Shown: positions 57,290 through 64,000 of the stretch, in pieces
Layout of the letters: each line of letters begins with the position of its first letter
How positions within the stretch are numbered: the first letter of the stretch is position 1
Origin: Heliopora coerulea
Lineage: Eukaryota > Cnidaria > Anthozoa > Scleralcyonacea > Helioporidae
Direction: 5' to 3'
Length of the DNA stretch: 64,000 nt
Assembly (NCBI GenBank): GCA_030142905.1
Contig: JASJOG010000003.1
Coordinates: forward strand, 965,001-1,029,000
Position numbers and translations under genes: made by a program
The notes under the pieces: model-generated
Databases searched by the model: none
Told to the model about the DNA's origin: nothing
What the model saw: only the letters and a program-made list of their open reading frames with translations

Positions 57290-57800
57290 CACCTTTACAA
57301 CCAACAATCACCACCGCTTCGTTCCAGAAGGTGTCGCTGGACATCGTCCATTCATAATGGATCATTTTACCCGCTACGGTCAAGCTAATGCAACACGTAA
57401 TAAGCCAGCAATGACAGTGGCAGAGAAGTTGAATAATGACTTCATTCTACGCTTCGGATTTCTTGAAAAACTCCACCATGATCAAGGAGGTGAATTTGAA
57501 AACCAGCTTTTCAAACAACTAGAAAAGCTGTGTGGCATCAGCCGCTCGAGAACCACCCCATATCACCCACAACCTTTTAACCGGACTCTTCTATCCATGC
57601 TCCAAACTCTCCTCGAAACCCAAAAGTCCCATTGGAAAGACCATCTTCAGAAAATGGTGCATGCCTACCACTACATGCGTCTTGAGTCTACCCGATTTTC
57701 GCCGTTCTACCTCTTATTTGGCCGGCATCCTTGGCTTCCAATTGACCTAGTCTTAAACATGAACAATACATCAGCTCCCCATGCCAGTCATACTCAATAG
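57290..57800 (+). pseudogene. Gypsy integrase core, catalytic Glu lost
   Basis: Fragments: VSLDIVH (first Asp; frame shifted against the rest), MDHFTRYGQANATRNKPA, RFGFLEKLHHDQGGEFENQL (second Asp) and TTPYHPQPFNRTLLSMLQTL. The usual G-x-x-E-R between HPQ and FNRTL is deleted, removing the catalytic Glu. The tail WLPIDLVLN ends at 57800. Confidence 0.88.
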
Positions 57801-58130
57801 GTTAGCAAATGGCATATAGCGGTAGTCGAAGAATACAGGATCACCAGCGAGACGAGTCAATAAAGCTCGTTCAAAGGGAAGCGTGTTTACGATCGACGGG
57901 TACACAGTTCAGAATTGCCCCAAGTGGTTAGAGTGCTCGTATGAAATCTGAGCTAACATGTTGGCCCTGGCAAACTGAAAAGCCACTGGAAAGACTTTAT
58001 TTATAGTGTAGTCTCCAGAAAGGAAACTGATAGCACGGTTTACACAGTAAACCCCGAAACGGAAAGAGGACGAAATAGAACTCCGCGTTGGAGTATGCTC
58101 CTACACTGTGGCTCGCTCCCTGTATTGGCC
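57801..58130 (+). pseudogene. Gypsy integrase C-terminal region
   Basis: In mixed frames: a KRVYDRRVH motif, VRVLV-stop-NLS, HVGPGKLKSHWKDFIYSVVS and VYTVNPETERGRNRT, matching the W-x-x-x-I-Y-x-V-V segment after the integrase core. Stops present. Confidence 0.75.
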
Positions 58131-58996
58131 AACCGACAACAAGAGTGGCATCTACAACTAAACAGCCTGGCTGTAAAAGAAAGCCACCTCCCACCAGCCA
58201 GCCCATTTCGTTTGAAGAGGAGAAGGAGGAGTTGGACGGTTGACTGTTATACCAGCCGTATAACAAAATCTGGAACCCATCACACCCAGCATTGTCACAC
58301 TGGTGAAATTGGAAGTTGTGATGCCAGTGGATATGACTATATGGTATGAGCGCCTACAAATGTTACCAATAGGCCGGAAGTGGTTAGCGAGAGACAACCT
58401 CTAGAGAGCTGGAACAACCAACACCACAACCTCTTGCGGAACCAGAACAAGTTGCAGAACAACCTCCAGCGGAACTGGAACAACTATCAACACAGCGACC
58501 CACTAGAATATGAAACCCACCATGTCGCTTGACATATTGGTCGCCTGGAAACCCAGCTGGAGAAATTCATAGTGCAATTAACTTGAACAATACTGGTGTC
58601 CAAACTGGATAGCCATACCAACCGGCAGCCGCGGTGATACCACCAGGAAGTTTATCTACCTTAATATATCCAAGCTCTCACGTTTCTCAAACATTAAACT
58701 GCTTCAGGAAGTTTCTTCTTTTTCGTATGGCAACCCTACCAACTAGTGTCTCTGTCCTTCTTTTATGTGGGACAAAGTTTGCAGTATTTATGCTTGACAG
58801 ATTTAATATGTTAATTACCGTGTGTCAAGCTATTGGGAAGTAAGCTATAATTCTAACCAGCAATGAATTGCAGCATTTCGTGTTAGTTAGGTTTTTTTCC
58901 TTGTAGTTTAACAAATTAAGATCCTCAGAAGAGAATTACTGAGAACTTGTAAGAGACAATTCCACGGTGGGACGACGTTTCCAGGGTCAAAGCGTA

Positions 58997-59171
58997 GGAA
59001 CCTTGCCCTTATCCACGTTTAGCGGACGTCCCGAAGAATGGGAACTGAGGGTCAAAAGAAAAAAGACCACATGGCGATGTGATGTCATCGGAGATGTGAT
59101 GTTGCAGTTTGTGAATAGTTCTATTAAACGTAAAAGCAAAGGAAATCCGCTGTATTTATGCGAAGATCAAT
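58997..59171 (+). pseudogene. Gag-like fragment
   Basis: GTLPLSTFSGRPEEWELRVK followed by a basic stretch and a stop at 59171. Shares ~40 bp with 53113-53160 on the other side of the Gypsy pol remnant. Confidence 0.45.
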
Positions 59172-59209
59172 AAGACGAGGGCAGTAACAAAAGGTCAATG
59201 TTTCAACAA

Positions 59210-59320
59210 GGTTTAACAACGTTCGATATCATTCAACACGGGTAGCCAAACGCGCAATAATATTGAATGATGTTGAATGAATTTTTCAACGCGTTTAGTC
59301 AAGCCTTAAGCAGGCATAAT
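59210..59320. mobile_element. CAACATC-type MITE fragment
   Basis: TTCAACAAGG, ATCATTCAACACGGGTAGCC, AAACGCGC and GAATGATGTTGAATGAA. Third copy of the type seen at 10370 and 52995. Confidence 0.5.
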
Positions 59321-60345
59321 GTTGAATAGATTGACATAGGAAAATAGCATACAGCATGCAGGATGATAATCGCAGAGAACAAAATCGTACGTGTGAACAC
59401 GTTTTATACATATACACAGCTCTTGGCACGCCTAAATTGCCGTGTTATTTCGAATTCCAGTCATGCTCGGCGCAGAAGTTGTAATGCAAATGGAGCTTAA
59501 GTTTTCTCCATTTTCTCTATCAAAGTCACTTTACTCGACACGATTTTCAGCTTCAACGGCGAATTGTAATGCAAATGAAGTGACACAAAAAAGTTGACAC
59601 GTGTCAATCTTTAGGGCAATGTAATTAGCTATACAAAATTTCAATAAAAATGGTGGAACATCGCTTTAACTACCTGGCAACCGTGGATGTTTAATCCGCA
59701 TAATTTAAGCGTTGCATTGATACCTATTCAGCTACGACTTATGGAGGTTACGGAAATCTATTATAAAACATTTCTGAATTTGCAAAACATGGACTGTGAC
59801 AAGAATTAGCATGAAAATAAAACTCACTATCCCAGTCTATACTCGCTATATCCTTGATTCTTCATGTAATATCCACATCCATTCGAGCGAATCCAGAAGT
59901 TATATAAAGCTGCGTCATTCCCCCCATACCAAGCACCAACCCACTCTGATGGTGGTATTTCTCTTGAACAGCAACAACCCATTATCATAGGGCTAAAAAC
60001 TGGGAAACGAAGATGAATGAAAGGAATTCAATGGTTAAACTCAAAACCATCAATTCATGTTAAAAATTGGAGGTTTTATTTCAGAACTGAAGAGGAAAAA
60101 CACGGAATACTTCTGAAAAACAGTTCATCCTATTGGCCGAATAGTGTGGGGAAGCAAGGTGATGGTCAATCCTTAATAATGCCATTAACATGTTGACGGT
60201 AGTAACAGGGGAGGAGTTAAAAATATTTAAATTGTAAGAACTCTTAAGTCAAAATACGTGAAAGGAAGCATCACTGGTTCATGCTTTCTTTCTGCTTAAA
60301 TGTGTCTTTAAGAAAGAAAATTCCTCTAAGAAATATATTTACAGG
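59321..60345. other. No recognisable gene
   Basis: AT-rich sequence with short ORFs only. Confidence 0.5.
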
Positions 60346-62007
60346 CAGTGGCGGATTAACCAATAGGCACTATAGGCACATGTCTAGGGCCCACGATGGC
60401 CAGGGGCCCACAAAGATGTTTGTCTATGTGGCTATGTTTTGTTTTTTATTTTTTATTTACTAAATACAGACACACTCATTCTAGAAGGATTTATACTTTA
60501 TAGCTTGCAAGTCTTACGTGCTTTTTGACCGGGGTAAACTACTACGAGTAAAGACTATAAGAGTATTCAAACAGAGCTCAAAGTAATGAAAGGATTCATA
60601 ATGTATTTCCGAGAGAAATACAGAAGAAAGACTGATTTCTGAATAACTAAGCATTACCTTTTACGATTTTTCAAACTATGACAAAAACAGGACGCCGTAC
60701 TTTTGATCGACGGTCAAATAATACGTCTCAATGACTGAATTCTTAATTCTATCCTTTCTGTTATTAATTATTATTAATTCTATTCTTCTATTATTTTACT
60801 CCGGCTAAAGCCAGACGATTTTACTCATCAAAGGGAGAGCTCCCCTTCCTCGAAAGAGTTAAGTGTTGCATTATTCTAATATACAGGGTGTCCCCCAAAA
60901 AACGAAAACTATTGAAATCACTTATTGTTAAAATTTGAATGCCCTACGAAAAAGCTGAACGTAATGATGCATAAAATATTGACAAGGTGCATATATTAAA
61001 ATTTAGGAGAGAAAATCGCCTTGTAAAGTGCGCGATTTTTTGCCCATAGGAATTTAAAGCAAATTATAAAATTCTAACAGAGAAAAACTTTGTGAAAATG
61101 ATAAAATTCAAATTATGTATAAAATTACTTATCTCAATCATTTATGTACTCGTGGGGACCAACAGAGTGCTAAGGCATTCAAATTCTAACAATTAAATTG
61201 TTATTGGTGATTTCAATAGTTTTCGTTTTTTTTGGGACACCCTGTAGATACATATTTATGTAAATGTTTTTAAACAAAGAACCTAACAAAAAAATGCACA
61301 AACATGTTAAAAGGAATGAGACTGAAGAAACTGCGTAGGTGAGCCGTGACTGACGCTGATCGATTCATCAGGCGACCATATTGGCTTTTTTGTTTTTCCC
61401 CACTTGATGATAGGAATTGGCTATTTGGCTTACCGTGAAATAGATCCATAAAGACGTAAAATGCATTATGAACTGAAAATGCATTATGCATGAAATTTAC
61501 ATTTTCTGCATGATCATTTTCTTTTACTTATCTTGCGCCGTATTGAAATGTGTCAAGGACTAGTAGGGCTCAACCTTGGGTCAGTCATGTTTGTTGCCAC
61601 TCTCATTTTTATCTATAGAATCGGAGTAGATGTGTTCAATCCCAGTTAATAATATGATTAGTTTTTTTTTTTTTTTGCCATAAAGAAAATGCACATAGTA
61701 AAACTGTAGAACGAACATCATGATGCTGTAATCCGACCTCTCTATGGGTAATATTACTAATATTCACTAATGTACGTGTTACTAGGGGCAGACTAGTTCT
61801 GTACTACCGTTAAGACTGTTCTTGACTTCTTCTATAACTTTACTGATTCATTCATGTAATTGCTGTTCACATTCAATATAGCTATAAAAATCTTATCGAT
61901 GACATTTAAAGCTGAAGCCCTAAAAAGAAAGCGAATCTAGCTGGGATCTATAGGGCCCACGAAATTGGCCTGTGCCTATGGCCCACGAATGTTTTAATCC
62001 GCCACTG
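60346..62007. mobile_element. hAT-like non-autonomous element, 1662 bp
   Basis: Inverted termini CAGTGGCGGATTAA / TTAATCCGCCACTG, followed by GGGCCCAC / GTGGGCC subterminal motifs. No transposase. No convincing 8-bp duplication (TTTACAGG versus TCTTCACA). Contains a mariner-type MITE. Confidence 0.75.
60884..61244. mobile_element. Mariner-type MITE, 361 bp
   Basis: Long inverted ends starting CAGGGTGTCCC and continuing AAAACGAAAACTATTGAAAT, flanked by TA on both sides. Non-coding. Nested in the hAT-like element. Confidence 0.88.
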
Positions 62008-63002
62008 TCTTCACAATATATTGCTTGTCATGATTAAGAAATTCCTTTACGCCTTATAGTCACACCTATTCTGTAAACAGCCTACGCATTTAAGTCGAGA
62101 TCCTGTAACAGTTATTCCATTCTACTCTGAAGATGTTGTAAGCTACACAACGAGACGTCAGTTAATTAAATATTTCTTTGCTATCTTTCTGCGTGTGTTT
62201 ATTCACTCTGGCTTTTTTGAAAATCATTTGCTGGCCATTAATATTTCTAACGCGACTATGGTTCCCGCCTATTGTATCAATTGCTATGATACTAAGAATA
62301 CAAGGATAAACGTGCTACCGTTATCACGATACTGAGTTCTTTTCGAAGTCAGATATTAAGATTATCGATTACTTTAACGATTAATTTACTGCTTCGTCAC
62401 ATCCAATGACGTCACGTTAGATGAAAGTGTATAATAAGATTTGAAAAACGGAACCAAAAAAAGTACGTGTATAAACCGTAAAATATTAACCGGCATGCCA
62501 CTATACCACATGAGAATGGAAGACCAAATCATGTATTAAATATAGGGATAATTCACCGTACTAATTCATTACACTATAACTCTAACAAATTTAAACAAGT
62601 TATAAGTTTTGTTGAGATAAGCAAGAATATTGACGCTCTGATCAAGTAATCGAAGGCACGTTGATTACAGTCCCAGCCTGTTTTCCATGAAAAAATAATC
62701 GTGCCGATCGCCCTGATCGTATCAAATACATTAAAACGACCGAGAAGAATTTGCACGATTTATCGGTTTTCATGTGATCTCCTCGATCGTCCGACAGATG
62801 AGACTAACTCAACATATTTGGTGACAGACAAAATGGTGGATATCAAACAAAAAGGGTACTACGTGATCTGCTGTCGGCTTGTTTCTGTCCTTTTGACTGT
62901 TGGAAGAGCATTAAGGGTTACGTGAGGTTGCCTATAGAAGATTCTTGACTTCATGATATAGAGTAGATGTAACTGAAGAACCGGGCGGGAATCGTGTTTG
63001 CA

Positions 63003-63192
63003 GGATGAAAATCAAAGCCCAGCAAAAAATTCGTAATACAGGCATTTTTGTGTCAAAAGGTTTATTAAGATCTAACGTTTCGTTGCTTATGATGATGTTG
63101 CGTCTTAAGCAACGAAACGTTAGATCTTAATAAATCTTTTAACACAAAACTGCCTGTCTTACGAACTTTTTGCTGGGTCTTGATTCTCATCC
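63003..63192. repeat. Foldback element, ~87-bp arms
   Basis: Arms 63003-63089 and 63106-63192 are inverted (GGATGAAAATCAAAGCCCAG ... complement). The centre holds TGATGATGTTGCGTCT. Right arm: TGATGAT, GTTGC/GCAAC hairpin, GAAACGTTAGATC, TTAATAAATC. Confidence 0.88.
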
Positions 63193-63536
63193 TTCGAACA
63201 CAATATAAGTACTCATTCAGAAGTATTTTGCAAGGCTGATAAAGTCATTTCCTGTTTTAGATTATGAAGATGTATCCAGCATGTTTTGAACACGTACTCT
63301 GACCAAACAAATGCTTTCTGTCATTGACTTGGATCGCCTTGGTCATCCAGATCGCCTGAGAGTGGTTTCCATAATCACTTGCCATCGATCACGATCATCC
63401 TGACAGAACTCAGTTCTATCCAATCGATTGCTATCGTCCATGTCGTGTCCCCATGTGATCACCGGAATAGCTTGAATTTAATTTGAGACGATTGGGGCGA
63501 TCAGGAAGATTGTGACGATTACCGTATTTGTTTCAA

Positions 63537-63670
63537 TAGACGCCCACTATCTAATAAACGCCTCTCTCCAATAAACTCTCCCTCAACTCACAAAAATATT
63601 TAATAAACGCCCCACTCCAATAAACGCCCTCTTCTAATAAACGTCCCCCTTCCATGAAACGTGCCCCAGT
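63537..63670. repeat. ~17-bp tandem repeat AATAAACGCCCCTCTCC
   Basis: Seven or so imperfect units, each starting AATAAACG or a variant. Confidence 0.8.
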
Positions 63671-63739
63671 AAACCAAGTGGGTCCCCTTGTGACATTGTG
63701 AAATCTTTTAAAACCTACCATGCCCGCTTAACCTTTCAG

Positions 63740-63933
63740 TCGACGGATCTGAAGATGAATTCATTGACTGTTTCAAGGAAGGACAGCCGTGTGAAATTGG
63801 AGCGAGACAGCTCCAGTTTCAACTTTCAGTCCTGCAAGAATGCGTTAGGCCCAATCCTTTCAAGGTCATCGCTGATTCGGATTTTGAGGACGCAGATGAC
63901 AAACTTTTTTTAGAGTCTAATACGAGGACATAG
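63740..63933 (+). CDS. Candidate terminal exon, unidentified
   Basis: A TTAACCTTTCAG acceptor is followed by an open frame of 63 codons (DGSEDEFIDCFKEGQPCEIG, ..., DSDFEDADDKLFLESNTRT) to TAG 63931-63933, then AATAAA at 63940-63945. Acidic and not low-complexity. Without splicing the frame opens only just upstream, after a TAA. It could close the gene that may start at 41741, belong to another gene, or be mobile-element derived. Not recognised. Confidence 0.35.
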
Positions 63934-64000
63934 AAATTGAATAAAAATTTCATTGTTGATTGTATGGAAAATTTTTTTGTTTTTAATCGCTCAATCTGAT

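Larger units (their letters stand above)
53209..58660 (+). mobile_element. Dead Ty3/Gypsy LTR retrotransposon
   Basis: pol fragments in order: RT end (53209-53484), start of RNase H (53600-53690), rest of RNase H (56384-56720), linker, integrase zinc finger (57000-57263), integrase core (57290-57800), C-terminal chromatin-type region (57800-58130) and a Pro/Glu-rich tail with a TRR-type motif (to ~58660). Stops and frameshifts are numerous, most of RT is missing and no LTRs were recognised. A hAT element splits RNase H. Confidence 0.88.

Overview
The window is eukaryotic, animal, AT-rich and dense in transposable elements. Two conserved animal genes with many phased GT-AG introns, a Penelope-like GIY-YIG retroelement, hammerhead-type RNA motifs and many MITEs point to a cnidarian, probably an anthozoan such as a stony coral. 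That assignment is inference; no species marker was seen.

Two host genes are certain. (1) The 3' part of COQ2 (4-hydroxybenzoate polyprenyltransferase, ubiquinone synthesis) lies on the + strand, with four exons at 354-6159; its 5' exons are left of the window. (2) A complete ubinuclein gene (UBN1/UBN2 type, HIRA histone-chaperone complex) lies on the - strand from 41333 down to 11176. I assembled it as 22 exons whose splice phases all agree, 2982 nt of CDS, 993 residues, including a 20-nt microexon. The two genes are convergent. A possible divergent first exon starts at 41741, and a possible last exon with a poly(A) signal sits at 63740-63933; neither is identified.

Region by region: 1-6.2 kb, COQ2 with repeats in its introns (TTCG microsatellite, a hAT MITE with perfect 8-bp target duplication, a foldback, a 22-bp minisatellite). 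6.2-11.2 kb, intergenic with a tRNA-type SINE and MITEs. 11.2-41.3 kb, ubinuclein, whose introns hold Tc1 copies, a PIF/Harbinger-like element, tRNA-like palindromes, MITEs and foldbacks; about 32.6-40.6 kb is strikingly CpG-poor. 42.4-45.4 kb, a mosaic of Penelope-like pieces, TA microsatellites, three hammerhead-type motifs and an inserted intact Tc1-like transposon with DD38E spacing. 51.3-59.2 kb, a LINE remnant and a dead Ty3/Gypsy element interrupted by a hAT element (8-bp target duplication AGCGACAG), itself interrupted by an intact DDE transposon whose ends are arrays of ~20-bp repeats. 60.3-62.0 kb, another hAT-like element with a mariner MITE inside. 63.0 kb, another foldback.

The most unusual material is the set of palindromic or solitary short elements sharing a TGATGA - hairpin - CGAAACG signature close to AATAAA, together with the Penelope palindrome that carries a hammerhead-like fold on each arm, and the nested transposon with arrayed ends at 53.9-55.7 kb.
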